Positions 34,087 through 43,331 of a stretch of DNA of 64,000 nucleotides are shown one piece after another; position 1 is the first letter of the stretch, and the number at the start of each line of letters is the position of its first letter. The stretch is from Erysipelotrichaceae bacterium (lineage in GTDB: Bacteria > Bacillota_I > Bacilli_A > Erysipelotrichales > Erysipelotrichaceae), in contig JAUYTU010000035.1 of assembly GCA_030694975.1 (NCBI GenBank), positions 248,001-312,000 on the forward strand, read 5' to 3'. The notes below the pieces were generated by a model, which had not been told where the DNA came from, ran no database searches, and saw nothing but the letters and a program-made list of their open reading frames with translations. A program made the translations under genes and the position numbers.

Positions 34087-36263
34087 AAGGTAAGAATAAC
34101 AGATAGTTTGCTTTCATCCGTCAAAACAGTTCCAGCTTCAATGTTTTGTGAACTGACCAAACCACTTCCCTCAATAATCACGGTGCGATTACTGAGCAAC
34201 CAGAACGTCGTAACATCCTTACGGCTCCAACCGGTCATATCCGGCATTACGACTTCAGGTCCATCGGTCAGAATAAACAGTCGCTGTGTATTAAGTATCG
34301 TTCGGTTGGCTTCAGGATATTGATTGATTACGCGTTCACCATTACCGATAATCGTGATTGGTACATCCGATAAGGTATTCCATGCCAACAAAGAGAGAAC
34401 CGTGCGATTAATAAAATTCGGTATTTGCATTTCAATGACCGGTATTACTTCTGCAGGTACATTATCTTGTGAGTAAACTTCGTAAGTCAGTGATAAACGT
34501 CTGAAAATGTGTTGAACGGCTTGGGTCTCTTGATGAGCTTTGGTATCAGATGGAGCAAGAAATGCATAATACACCATGTATTTAGGATTTTCAGCCGGTA
34601 ATGCTGTCATAGCCGAGAAAATATTCATATCTTTCGAGTATTCCCCATCGATTGCAACCTGTGAAGTCCCGGTTTTGCCAATCGAGCGAACTTCCGGAAT
34701 ACGATAATGTCTTGAAGATCCCCCATCATTAATCGTTCTATCCATCAAAGCCTGCATTTGACGGGCCGTCGACTCTTTGATTGGCTGTCCAACGATGATC
34801 GGTTGGGCCTGATAAATTACTTCCGACGTTTTCTCATCAAAGATTTTTTCGATGAAATATGGTTTTACCATCGTACCATCCGAGAAAATAGCTGAATATG
34901 CCTGAAGCATTTGTAACATGGTCACCGATGATCCCTGTCCAAAACCCGTCGTCAGCATCTCTAAGGGATAGCGATAGTTCTTTACGCCGCTGACATCCGG
35001 ATATATATCGGTATTTACCGGTTTAAAAAAACCAAATTTATCGAGGTATTCTTCATACGTGCTGGGAGGCAAAACTGTGGTTAACAGGGTTGCGATTCCG
35101 GTATTGAGTGATAATAAGTAGCCATAATCGAAATCAACAAGACCATACGAACGATTATGGTAATTATTTATGATCGCAAAAGTTTTACTGGACTGATCGG
35201 TTCGGACCGGTAACCCGTTTTCGATACCCATTCGAAAATATTTTGAGTCAAATAAGGCTGTCCCGTCATATTTACCAATATCCATTGCAGCGGCGTAGGT
35301 AAATGTTTTCATTGTAGAACCGGGCTCATATGCATATTGCATACCGACATTACTGTAATTTTCAATGTCGATATTGTTGGGATCGAAACTTGGAGCCTGT
35401 CCCCATGCGAGTATCCGACCTGTTGCAATTTCCATAACCGAACCCCAAACCAGTTCGGCATTATGATTGGTCATGGTAATATCAAAGGCCATTTCCAGCG
35501 ACTCCTGGATTCCTTTGTCCAATGTCAAAACGATGGTCGCACCATCCACAGTAGCCGCTTCATCCAAGTTGCCATCGAGCATGCGATATCCGTTCTTATC
35601 GACTCTGAATTTCTCATAACCGTTTTCACCGGACAGAAGTTCATTAAAAATCGCTTCCACACCCATTTTACCCACCAGACTGTCTTTAGTTGCATCAAAA
35701 TGAGCAAAACCGATTAAGTGTGAAGCAAAGACTTTCATCGGATAGTTGCGGGTAACCGTGCGGATAAAGTCAAAACCTGGTAGATTTAATGCTTCGATTG
35801 CCGTTTTTTGAGCCAATGTAAGATTACGTCCCTTGGTACCAAATTCCGTTTGCTTGGCATCACGATTAAGATTTGAAAGGATCGTTGATACAGAAATACC
35901 TAAAATCGGTGCCAACGCTTGCGCTGTTTGGTCTTTGTCTACGACATAGCGCGGACTATCGCCAACCATTCTTTCTGAATCAAGATAGGCAATGAGTGTA
36001 TACGAAATAACGTCATGTACAATGACATTACCGTTAATATCAACGATGTTTCCCCTTTTTGCCAACAACGATTTGGTCGATATGTGGATATTGGCAGATT
36101 CAGCTTTAATGTCTTTGGCTGAACGCATATGGTATCCGACAATGGAGACAACAAAGACGTTGGTCGAAATGACCAGAAAGACCAGAACGAAGAAAACGGA
36201 AAGCCCTAAAAGCATCCGATTGCTGCGTGCGGCTCTATTCACCATCTTTGATACTGATGACAT
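34077..36263 (-). CDS. Division-specific class B penicillin-binding protein with PASTA domains
   Basis: Septal transpeptidase of the FtsI/PBP2b type. One N-terminal membrane anchor (about residues 18-40) precedes a dimerisation domain, then the transpeptidase with S-T-M-K in YEPGSTMKTF, SLNTG and the KTG motif in GKTGTSQV. The C-terminus has two PASTA-like repeats (from IPNFINRTVLSLL and from VVMPDMTGWSRKDV). The start overlaps ftsL by 29 bases and lacks a good SD; ATG 36245 is an alternative. It is the pbpB gene of a dcw cluster. Confidence 0.93.
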   Translation of the reverse strand: MSSVSKMVNRAARSNRMLLGLSVFFVLVFLVISTNVFVVSIVGYHMRSAKDIKAESANIHISTKSLLAKRGNIVDINGNVIVHDVISYTLIAYLDSERMVGDSPRYVVDKDQTAQALAPILGISVSTILSNLNRDAKQTEFGTKGRNLTLAQKTAIEALNLPGFDFIRTVTRNYPMKVFASHLIGFAHFDATKDSLVGKMGVEAIFNELLSGENGYEKFRVDKNGYRMLDGNLDEAATVDGATIVLTLDKGIQESLEMAFDITMTNHNAELVWGSVMEIATGRILAWGQAPSFDPNNIDIENYSNVGMQYAYEPGSTMKTFTYAAAMDIGKYDGTALFDSKYFRMGIENGLPVRTDQSSKTFAIINNYHNRSYGLVDFDYGYLLSLNTGIATLLTTVLPPSTYEEYLDKFGFFKPVNTDIYPDVSGVKNYRYPLEMLTTGFGQGSSVTMLQMLQAYSAIFSDGTMVKPYFIEKIFDEKTSEVIYQAQPIIVGQPIKESTARQMQALMDRTINDGGSSRHYRIPEVRSIGKTGTSQVAIDGEYSKDMNIFSAMTALPAENPKYMVYYAFLAPSDTKAHQETQAVQHIFRRLSLTYEVYSQDNVPAEVIPVIEMQIPNFINRTVLSLLAWNTLSDVPITIIGNGERVINQYPEANRTILNTQRLFILTDGPEVVMPDMTGWSRKDVTTFWLLSNRTVIIEGSGLVSSQNIEAGTVLTDESKLSVILTLKP

Positions 36264-36540
36264 TGCCTTGAACCAAGGTCAATCCTTCTTCTTTGGCCAA
36301 TGCGATGATACGATCGTAATTGCTCAACTGAGCGATTTCAACTTCCAAAGCTTCATTTTCAGCAATCAGCTGATTGACCAAAGCCATCGTGTTTTGAGTT
36401 TGCAATGAAAGTGATGTTTGATGGGAACGCAGAAACAAGTTGGACAGCACAAATAAAGAAATGGAAATCAGTAAAACGCCCAACGATACATTGAAATAGT
36501 TGATCCGCTTGATTTTCTTTACTTTCCTAAGGGTTGCCAT
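36235..36540 (-). CDS. ftsL: Cell division protein FtsL
   Basis: A 101-residue bitopic protein with a basic cytoplasmic tail, one membrane helix (about residues 18-38) and an extracellular leucine-zipper coiled coil (ALVNQLIAENEALEVEI). It bridges FtsB/DivIC and the septal PBP in the divisome. Position between rsmH and the PBP gene is canonical. SD AAAAGGAGATAACT. Confidence 0.9.
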   Translation of the reverse strand: MATLRKVKKIKRINYFNVSLGVLLISISLFVLSNLFLRSHQTSLSLQTQNTMALVNQLIAENEALEVEIAQLSNYDRIIALAKEEGLTLVQGNVISIKDGE

Positions 36541-36542
36541 AG

Positions 36543-37469
36543 TTATCTCCTTTTACGTTCGATGACTCTCAGTTTTGCCGAATGGCTGCGTGGATTATCA
36601 ATCAGTTCTTCTTCACTGGGTGTCCGTGGTTTTTTTATGATTAATTGATATTGAACATCAATGATTTGTTGAGGGAGCCGCCGATTGGTTTTCGGCGGCG
36701 TGCTGAGCTGCTTAAATATTTCTTTTACAATTCGGTCTTCCAATGAGTGGAACGTGATGACACATCCCCGACATCCAACTTTCAATAAAGCACAAGCATC
36801 ACTGACCGCTTTCTCCACACTGGCCAATTCCTGATTGACCTCGATGCGGATTGCCTGAAACGTTTGTTTGGCGGGATGGCCCTTTTGGTGAAGTATTCGG
36901 GTAGGAAGAGCAGACTTGATGATCTCAACCAACTGACCGGTGGTTGCAATGGGAGACAACAGCCGGGCGGCGATGATCTTTTTGGCTATAGGATAAGCGA
37001 AAGGTTCTTCCCCATAGTCCCGTAAAACATTGGTTAATTGGTTCAATGGGTATTCATTGACCAAGTGGTAGGCACTGAAGGATTGGCTTTGATCCATGCG
37101 CATATCCAAGGCGGAATCGTAACGGTAGGAAAAGCCGCGATTAGGATCGTCAAACTGGGGAGAAGAAACTCCTAAGTCGAAGACAAATCCGTCTAATTGG
37201 GTTATTTCAAGGTTTTCGCAATGCTTTCTGAGCGTTGCATAATTGTCATTAATGAAAATCAGTTTATCAAGATAAGGTGTCAGCCGTTTCTTGGCCTCTT
37301 CAATCGCTACGATATCTAAATCGAAGACAATAACCTTACCACTGGTCAGCCGTTGTACGATGGCTTCGGTATGTCCGCCACGCCCACAGGTTGCATCCAG
37401 ATAGATGCCATCTTCTTTCACGTCGAGATAGTCAATGGTTTCCTTGAGCAACACACTTACATGACTCAT
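36543..37469 (-). CDS. rsmH: 16S rRNA C1402 N4-methyltransferase
   Basis: SAM-dependent enzyme that methylates the ribosomal P site. Signatures are SVLLKETIDYL, DATCGRGGHTEAI, GFVFDLGVSSPQFD, RGFSYRYDSALDMRMD and TFHSLEDRIVK. 308 residues is normal. ATGA overlap with mraZ. Confidence 0.96.
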   Translation of the reverse strand: MSHVSVLLKETIDYLDVKEDGIYLDATCGRGGHTEAIVQRLTSGKVIVFDLDIVAIEEAKKRLTPYLDKLIFINDNYATLRKHCENLEITQLDGFVFDLGVSSPQFDDPNRGFSYRYDSALDMRMDQSQSFSAYHLVNEYPLNQLTNVLRDYGEEPFAYPIAKKIIAARLLSPIATTGQLVEIIKSALPTRILHQKGHPAKQTFQAIRIEVNQELASVEKAVSDACALLKVGCRGCVITFHSLEDRIVKEIFKQLSTPPKTNRRLPQQIIDVQYQLIIKKPRTPSEEELIDNPRSHSAKLRVIERKRR

Positions 37470-37897
37470 ATCAGAAATCCGGTCATGCTTTCAGCATTGT
37501 CCTCAAACGAAATCTCAGCTTGTGTCATGTATTCATCCCAACGGTTTTTCGCCCAGATTTGGAAATGATTGCCTAATCCGGTAACGACACATTCTTTTTC
37601 GATGCCGACTTCAGCGATCAAACGGGCAGGAAGATTGATTCTTCCCTGTGTATCGATTTCGCATTCCGCCGCTTTGGCAAGCACCATCGCCACATACATG
37701 CGGGTTTCTTTTTTGGTTTGCGGAAGCTTCAGCAGTTCTTCATAACGGATCTGCCATTGCTCATTGGTATAAACGGTTAAACAACCGTCAAGACCGCGGG
37801 TTACGATCACAGAAACATTTAACTGATCCCGGTATTTAGCCGGAATGATGATACGTCCCTTTGCGTCGATATTATGCAAAAATTCGCCCATGAACAT
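37466..37897 (-). CDS. mraZ: Transcriptional regulator MraZ
   Basis: A double SpoVT/AbrB-type protein that forms rings and controls the dcw operon. It begins MFMGEFLHNIDAKGRIIIPA, with the second DxxGR repeat in CEIDTQGRINLPARL. I chose ATG 37897 behind GGGGTG; the longer frame starts inside the operator. It heads the mraZ-rsmH-ftsL-pbp2 operon and is preceded by its likely own binding repeats. Confidence 0.95.
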   Translation of the reverse strand: MFMGEFLHNIDAKGRIIIPAKYRDQLNVSVIVTRGLDGCLTVYTNEQWQIRYEELLKLPQTKKETRMYVAMVLAKAAECEIDTQGRINLPARLIAEVGIEKECVVTGLGNHFQIWAKNRWDEYMTQAEISFEDNAESMTGFLI

Positions 37898-37905
37898 AGC
37901 AATCA

Positions 37906-37940
37906 CCCCACTTTCTCCCACTGTATGACACTTTGTACCA
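37906..37940 (-). promoter_or_regulatory. Predicted MraZ operator (TGGGN direct repeats)
   Basis: On the minus strand TGGGA and TGGGG are separated by five bases, and two degenerate copies (TGGTA, TGTCA) continue the same 10-bp period upstream. Known MraZ sites are TGGGN repeats with 5-bp spacers. They overlap the expected transcription start and leader, consistent with autorepression. Confidence 0.75.
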
Positions 37941-37942
37941 CT

Positions 37943-37971
37943 ATTATAACTAAATACACAAACAATGTATA
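37943..37971 (-). promoter_or_regulatory. mraZ operon promoter
   Basis: Minus-strand TATACA (37966-37971) and perfect TATAAT (37943-37948), 17-bp spacing, immediately upstream of the MraZ repeats. Confidence 0.6.
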
Positions 37972-37992
37972 GTTGTTATGCAATTTTCACAT

Positions 37993-38016
37993 AAAAAAAT
38001 CACCATCTCTGGTGAT
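37993..38016 (-). terminator. Terminator of VOC-family gene
   Basis: Minus-strand ATCACC-AGAGAT-GGTGAT followed by seven T residues. Confidence 0.8.
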
Positions 38017-38047
38017 TAACTGCACACAATTCAATCTGTCTTTGAGC

Positions 38048-38437
38048 TTATGCTACGATTTCGATCCGAGTACCATCCGGGTCGATCACACTGCCTTGAT
38101 AAAAGCCATCCACCGATCGACGCGGATGGGATGCAATGTGATAACCATCGCCACGCAATTGTTCAATCAATGAATCAACCGCTTCATCACTGCCCACCAA
38201 AAATGACAGACGGGCAATGCCGATATAATCATGTTCCGCTTTACCCAAACGCGGCAATACCGTGGACTTGCTCATCAGTTCGACACGCACATCGTTATCA
38301 AAAATCAGATTATACGATTGAAATCCGGTGATTGGGTTTGTGTATTTAGCATTGGATGTCGCATTGAAATAATTGATATAAAAATCGCGGGTGACTTCGA
38401 TATCCTTACACCAAAAGGCAACACTTTTTATTTTCAT
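38048..38437 (-). CDS. VOC-family (glyoxalase/dioxygenase superfamily) protein
   Basis: A 129-residue vicinal-oxygen-chelate protein. Paired beta-alpha-beta-beta-beta units run from IKSVAFWCKDIEVTRDFYINYF to GSVIDPDGTRIEIV, with the terminal Glu as the usual metal ligand. The substrate is unknown; relatives include lactoylglutathione lyases and resistance proteins. Start 38437 is set by GGAGGATTTTT. It is monocistronic. Confidence 0.8.
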   Translation of the reverse strand: MKIKSVAFWCKDIEVTRDFYINYFNATSNAKYTNPITGFQSYNLIFDNDVRVELMSKSTVLPRLGKAEHDYIGIARLSFLVGSDEAVDSLIEQLRGDGYHIASHPRRSVDGFYQGSVIDPDGTRIEIVA

Positions 38438-38462
38438 AAAAATCCTCCATGTCTTCCCTTCT

Positions 38463-38468
38463 ATTTTA
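38463..38468 (-). promoter_or_regulatory. -10 box of VOC-family gene
   Basis: Minus-strand TAAAAT between the speB terminator and the VOC gene; the -35 TTTTCT is poor. Confidence 0.35.
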
Positions 38469-38486
38469 CAATGAATCCAGCCAAAA

Positions 38487-38506
38487 GAAAAACCTCTTTC
38501 GAGGTT
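38487..38506 (-). terminator. Terminator of the polyamine operon
   Basis: Minus-strand AACCTC-GAAA-GAGGTT followed by a T-run, overlapping the speB stop codon. Confidence 0.8.
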
Positions 38507-39359
38507 ATTTTTGTAAAGCAATCAATAATTCGCGAATCAGCTTGCTGGCCAACGCCGTAGAAGCTCCGGTAGTATCAAGCATCGGGTTGAGCTCATTGAC
38601 ATCCAAGCCCACGATGTTCAAACCAGAAACTTTCATCAATGCACTTCGTAAAACTTCAAAAGTCAGTCCTCCGGCTTCCGGGGTTCCGGTACCCGGCAGT
38701 TGCGAGGGATCCAAAACATCGAGATCAACGGTGAGATATATGGGTTTACCCACAAGCAATTCAACGACAGAATCTAAAGTATTAACCGTAAACTTCTCTT
38801 GAATTACATGCTTCTTCGCAAATTCAAACTCAGCTTTTTCGCCCGAACGGATACCGAATTGAAAAATCTTACCATCGCCAACCAAATCATGAGAGCGACG
38901 CATCACCGTCGCATGGGACAGTTGCTCACCCATATAATCCTGACGCAGATCAGCATGCGCATCGAAATGAACGATGTGCACATCCGGATACTTCTTAAAT
39001 ATTGCACGGAAAATTCCCAAGGTAACTAAGTGTTCGCCACCGATCAGAAATGGTAGTTTCCCAGAGGATAAAATCTCATGACTGGCCTCTTCGATGACAT
39101 CAAGCGCTCTAGCCGCATTACCAAAAGGCAACTCCAGATCCCCTGCATCACAAACGGTCAGTGTATCTAATTCTTTGTCTTGATACGGCGAATAAACTTC
39201 AAGACCAAAGGATTCTTTTCGGATAACCGAAGAGGCAAATCGGGTTCCCGGACGGTAGGAAGTGGTTGAGTCAAACGGTGCACCGATCAATACGATTTGG
39301 GCATCCTCAAAATCCGCTTCACAGCCGATAAAAGTTGAAACATTCTTATTCAGTTGCAT
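38505..39359 (-). CDS. speB: Agmatinase
   Basis: Ureohydrolase that converts agmatine to putrescine and urea. The binuclear Mn site ligands are visible in LIGGEHLVTLG, HFDAHADLR and TVDLDVLDPSQLPGTGTPE. 284 residues is normal. Start 39359 (MQLNKNVSTF) follows GGAG and overlaps speE by 14 bases. Agmatinase rather than arginase is inferred from the operon with the decarboxylase and SpeE. Confidence 0.9.
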   Translation of the reverse strand: MQLNKNVSTFIGCEADFEDAQIVLIGAPFDSTTSYRPGTRFASSVIRKESFGLEVYSPYQDKELDTLTVCDAGDLELPFGNAARALDVIEEASHEILSSGKLPFLIGGEHLVTLGIFRAIFKKYPDVHIVHFDAHADLRQDYMGEQLSHATVMRRSHDLVGDGKIFQFGIRSGEKAEFEFAKKHVIQEKFTVNTLDSVVELLVGKPIYLTVDLDVLDPSQLPGTGTPEAGGLTFEVLRSALMKVSGLNIVGLDVNELNPMLDTTGASTALASKLIRELLIALQK

Positions 39360-40200
39360 GGTCCAACAGCTCCTTGACATAATTAGGAAGTGCGAAACAG
39401 CCGACATGCAAGTCCAGGTTGTAATACTTGGTTTCAAGATTCAATGAGGTCCACGCATCCCCTTTTAAATCTTTGATCGGATCAATCGTCTTTGAGGCAT
39501 AACCAAACAGCCAATGACCCGAAGGATACGTTGGTATGTGTGCCTGATAAACACGGGTAATCGGAAACAGTTCTTTAATGCGCATATGAGCGCGTTTCAT
39601 TGAGTGTTGATACGTATCATAATACGGATTTTCGTGTTGATTGACCAAAATACCGTTGTCTTTTAAGGCATGATAACAGTTTCCGTAGAACTCACGGGTA
39701 AATAAGCCTTCACCCGGACCAAAAGGATCGGTGGAGTCAACGATGATCAAATCGTATTCATTCACGCGGGATCGCACGAATTTCAAGCCGTCTTCATAGA
39801 AAATGGATACGCGTGGATCGTTAAGGCTGACCGTAGTGCTCGGGAAGTATTCCAGACACACATCAACCACCAGCTTATCAATTTCGACCATATCAATATG
39901 TTCAACGCCCGGATAACGGCATAATTCTCGAACCGTACCGCCATCCCCGGCCCCGATGACCAAGACGCGCTTGATATCCGGATTGGTAGCCATTGGAACG
40001 TGCACAATCATATCGTGATAGATAAACTCATCTTTTTCGGTGACCATCATCAATCCGTCAAGCGTGAAAAACTTACCAAATTCCTTCGAATGAAAAACGT
40101 CGATGCGTTGAAAGTCGCTTTGACCTTGATACAGCTGCTGATCGACCAAAATTGAGAAGCGGACGTTGTCCGTATGTTGTTCGGTATACCATAGTTCCAT
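39346..40200 (-). CDS. speE: Spermidine synthase
   Basis: Aminopropyltransferase making spermidine and MTA from putrescine and decarboxylated SAM. Signatures are ELWYTEQHTDNVRFS, the nucleotide-binding VLVIGAGDGGTVREL and the catalytic VDSTDPFGPGEGLFT. 284 residues. SD GGAGGACTAAATC. Lies between the decarboxylase and agmatinase genes. Confidence 0.96.
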   Translation of the reverse strand: MELWYTEQHTDNVRFSILVDQQLYQGQSDFQRIDVFHSKEFGKFFTLDGLMMVTEKDEFIYHDMIVHVPMATNPDIKRVLVIGAGDGGTVRELCRYPGVEHIDMVEIDKLVVDVCLEYFPSTTVSLNDPRVSIFYEDGLKFVRSRVNEYDLIIVDSTDPFGPGEGLFTREFYGNCYHALKDNGILVNQHENPYYDTYQHSMKRAHMRIKELFPITRVYQAHIPTYPSGHWLFGYASKTIDPIKDLKGDAWTSLNLETKYYNLDLHVGCFALPNYVKELLDHATE

Positions 40201-40203
40201 GAT

Positions 40204-41655
40204 TTAGTCCTCCAATACATCGATAGTCGCAATGCTGGTATCCTTTGGACCGGTAATAAAACTGCCCTTGGATTTTGCATAGTGGATCATTTCGACGATT
40301 TCTTTCGTTATTAATTCGCCCGGTGCACATATGGGAATGCCCGGGGGATAAGCCATAATGGATTCACCGCTGACTTTGCCGATGGCATCATTCAAGGTTA
40401 CATTCACACTCGGCGTATAAAAAGCATCACGCGGCGATTTGACAACCTGGGGTTGAATGTACTCCTGTGTTAACATACCGGCCGGATCCTTGGCGTACTT
40501 ACGCTTGATATCCGTCAGTGCACCAAGCAGTCGTTCGACTTTAAGTGCGGTATCCCCGACTGAAATGATGGCCAGGATATTTCCCAGATCACCAAATTCA
40601 ATTTGAATGTCGTATTCATCTCTTAATATATCGGCAATTTCAATGCCGGTCAAGCCGATATCCCTCGTAAAGATGGACAGTTTGGTTGGATCAACATTGA
40701 AAATCGTATCGCCATTGATCAGTTCTTCATCAAAAGGAATATAACCTTTGACCTTACGGATTTCTTCACGGGCATAACGGGTCAAATCAGAAACTTTTTT
40801 AAAGACAACCTTCCCCTCCAAAGCCAGATGCTTTCTGGCGATGTCAAGCGATGCTAACAGCAGATAGGATCCGCTGGTCGTATGGGTCAGGTTGAGCATG
40901 GAGCGCACGTAACTGGTCTTAGCGGGATCTTGGATGAGCAAAAATGAGCTCTGCGTCAGTGATCCACCGGTTTTGTGCATACTGACCGCCGCCATATCGG
41001 CTCCGGCCGCCATGGCACTGATCGGCAAATCATCGCCAAAATAGAAATGGGTACCATGCGCTTCATCGACCAGTACTTGAACGTCATACGTATGCGCCAT
41101 TTCCACAATGCCTTTTAAATCCGAACAAATACCGTAGTACGTCGGATTGTTAATAAAGACCGCTTTGACATCCGGATTGTCCAAAATCGCTTTTTCAATA
41201 TCGTTTTTCGACATTCCCAGTCCGATACCGAGTTTTTCGTGAATGCCCGGATTGACATAGATCGGAATCGCACCGGTTAAAATAAGCGCATTGATCGCTG
41301 AGCGATGAACATTGCGGGGTAAGATGATTTTATCGCCTTGTTTACACGCCGACATCACCATTGCCTGTACAGCCGCGGTGGTTCCACCGACAATAAAATA
41401 CGCGTGCCCGGCCCCAAAAGCTTCGGCAGCGATTTCTTCGGCTTCAAGAATCACGCCGGTGGGCGAACATAGGTAGTCCAACGGTTTACGTGAGTTCAGA
41501 TCATATTGAATGGCTTTATCGCCTAAAAAGTCGCGAAGCAGCGGATTACCCTTCCCTTGTTTGTGTCCGGGTACATCAAAAGAAACGATGCGCTGATTGA
41601 CTTGTTCACTCAGTGCTTCGACGATCAGCGTGCGATTTTGATCGCGTTTAGTCAT
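40204..41655 (-). CDS. speA: Orn/Lys/Arg decarboxylase, probable arginine decarboxylase
   Basis: PLP enzyme of fold type I, 483 residues, like Bacillus SpeA. PLP-site features are ARG-type [21 protein letters not shown] and [13 protein letters not shown] with the Schiff-base Lys; the C-terminal domain has [13 protein letters not shown]. Because agmatinase lies in the same operon, arginine is the likely substrate, making agmatine; lysine or ornithine cannot be excluded. Start 41655 uses the GAGGATTCC SD, and the gene overlaps speD by 8 bases. Confidence 0.88.
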   Translation of the reverse strand: MTKRDQNRTLIVEALSEQVNQRIVSFDVPGHKQGKGNPLLRDFLGDKAIQYDLNSRKPLDYLCSPTGVILEAEEIAAEAFGAGHAYFIVGGTTAAVQAMVMSACKQGDKIILPRNVHRSAINALILTGAIPIYVNPGIHEKLGIGLGMSKNDIEKAILDNPDVKAVFINNPTYYGICSDLKGIVEMAHTYDVQVLVDEAHGTHFYFGDDLPISAMAAGADMAAVSMHKTGGSLTQSSFLLIQDPAKTSYVRSMLNLTHTTSGSYLLLASLDIARKHLALEGKVVFKKVSDLTRYAREEIRKVKGYIPFDEELINGDTIFNVDPTKLSIFTRDIGLTGIEIADILRDEYDIQIEFGDLGNILAIISVGDTALKVERLLGALTDIKRKYAKDPAGMLTQEYIQPQVVKSPRDAFYTPSVNVTLNDAIGKVSGESIMAYPPGIPICAPGELITKEIVEMIHYAKSKGSFITGPKDTSIATIDVLED

Positions 41656-42472
41656 TAACGGAATCCTCATAGATATTTGAACCGCTGAAGATTTCAATCA
41701 TTTCTTTGTATAAAGCATTGGTGATTTCACGGCGTACGACCGGTTTCAGTTCATCTTTGTCCACATTGTACAAATAGTTTTGAAGTTCGATGTTGTTGAC
41801 CATCATCTTGGTATGAAAAATATTGGACTGATAAACATTGATATCCACAGCATCATAATTTTTCAGGGTATCTTTATTGATATATTGTTGAATGGAGGTG
41901 ATTTTGTGATCGATGAAATGCTTCTTGCGATCGATATCGCGGGTAAAACCGCGAACACGATAGTCAATGGTGATGATGTCTGAGTCAAAGCAGCTGATCA
42001 GATAATCCAGGGCATTTAACGGTGAAATCGTGCCACACGTCGATACATCGATATCGACCCGAAAAGTTGAAATCGCATGATCGGGATGATATTCCGGATA
42101 GGAGTGTACGGTCACGTGGCTTTTGTCCAAATGAGCAACGACTGTTTGACTTTCATTAAAAACGCCCATCCCTAAGTTGCACGTTGGATCGACGAAATTT
42201 TCTTCGATAGGATCTTCGGAAATCAATACGGTTACACTGGCACCTTGGGGGTCGTAATCTTGCTTGGCAATATTCAAAACGTGTGCACCGATGATATCGG
42301 TGACATCACATAAGATTTTAGTCAGACGTTCTGCGTTGTATTGTTCATCAATGTACGCCAAATAATTCTTGCGTTCCTTTTCGCTTTTGGCGAAGTTGAC
42401 ATCATAGATGTTGAAACTCAAGGTTTTGGTCAGATTATTGAAACCATACAAAGCAATTTTGCTATTGTTCAT
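41648..42472 (-). CDS. speD: S-adenosylmethionine decarboxylase proenzyme (long type)
   Basis: Pyruvoyl enzyme that supplies aminopropyl groups. The self-cleavage site is the Ser in [19 protein letters not shown], and [18 protein letters not shown] holds the conserved Cys. At 274 residues it is of the E. coli/clostridial long type rather than the short Bacillus form. SD AGGAGGG. First gene of speD-speA-speE-speB. Confidence 0.94.
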   Translation of the reverse strand: MNNSKIALYGFNNLTKTLSFNIYDVNFAKSEKERKNYLAYIDEQYNAERLTKILCDVTDIIGAHVLNIAKQDYDPQGASVTVLISEDPIEENFVDPTCNLGMGVFNESQTVVAHLDKSHVTVHSYPEYHPDHAISTFRVDIDVSTCGTISPLNALDYLISCFDSDIITIDYRVRGFTRDIDRKKHFIDHKITSIQQYINKDTLKNYDAVDINVYQSNIFHTKMMVNNIELQNYLYNVDKDELKPVVRREITNALYKEMIEIFSGSNIYEDSVND

Positions 42473-42504
42473 CGTAAGCCCTCCTGTTTAATAAAACAAA
42501 ACAT

Positions 42505-42510
42505 ATTATA
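42505..42510 (-). promoter_or_regulatory. -10 box of the polyamine operon
   Basis: Perfect minus-strand TATAAT; a TTGCAT lies 16 bp upstream. It is 33 bases before the speD start. Confidence 0.5.
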
Positions 42511-42541
42511 CAGTATTACTAAATAAATGCAATGAATTCAC

Positions 42542-42570
42542 AAAAAAAATCGCTTTATTTTCAGCGATTT
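42542..42570 (-). terminator. Terminator of the esterase operon
   Basis: Minus-strand AAATCGCT/AGCGATTT with an 7-base loop and a T-run, overlapping the esterase stop. Confidence 0.8.
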
Positions 42571-43331
42571 TCAACAAGTAATTCGGATAATATCCGTCCG
42601 ATCCGAAGTGACCACGCACTTTCACTATGAATAGCTCCCGCAACTTCCCGGTAAATGAAACTTGATAATCCTTTGTTTGTCCAAATAGAAGCGATTTTTC
42701 GGTTGGTATCCAGGTATGCCTGATTTTCACGTTCACTTTGCGATTCAGCCAAACCAACATCCATGTACACAACATTGCCAGACACCGTTGATGACTCAAT
42801 AAGTTTTGCCATTTCCGCCGGCGCAAACCACAAGGCGTTAGACAGACAAGCGATTCTACTGAAAATTTGGGGATACCGGCACATCGCTACCATGGAAATC
42901 AACCCGCCCATACTCGAGCCGGTCATCAGGAAACTGTCCTCAACCGCATAGCGTTCTTTGATCCAGACAATCAAATCATTGACGATCCAATCAATGTATT
43001 CATTTCCCAATCCACCGGCCGGACGTGTGAGCCACTCTCTTAATCCGACGATATCTCTATTATAAAAAGGACTGTATTCATCCAAACGATCCAGACCATC
43101 GGCACAACTGACGCCCACGACCATCAATTGAAGATCATACGTTTCAATGGCTTCACGCAGTTTCCAACTGAAACCAAAGGAGGCACGATCATCATCGAAT
43201 AAATTCTGCCCGTCATGCATGATCAGACAGGGTAGCACTTCATTAACATTTTCTGGCCGATAAACAAAGACGGCCGCATCACGGCCGGAAAATGCAAGAT
43301 TCAGTTGGTGTTCTTCCAGGATATAATTCAT
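42561..43331 (-). CDS. Alpha/beta-hydrolase, putative esterase
   Basis: A 256-residue esterase-D/Fes-like hydrolase. CLIMHDGQNLFDD is the oxyanion-hole region, TGSSMGGLISM the nucleophile elbow with the catalytic Ser, and GAIHSESAW carries the likely catalytic His. No signal peptide, so cytoplasmic. Substrate unknown. Overlaps the upstream helical-repeat gene by an ATGA junction. Confidence 0.82.
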   Translation of the reverse strand: MNYILEEHQLNLAFSGRDAAVFVYRPENVNEVLPCLIMHDGQNLFDDDRASFGFSWKLREAIETYDLQLMVVGVSCADGLDRLDEYSPFYNRDIVGLREWLTRPAGGLGNEYIDWIVNDLIVWIKERYAVEDSFLMTGSSMGGLISMVAMCRYPQIFSRIACLSNALWFAPAEMAKLIESSTVSGNVVYMDVGLAESQSERENQAYLDTNRKIASIWTNKGLSSFIYREVAGAIHSESAWSLRIGRILSELLVENR

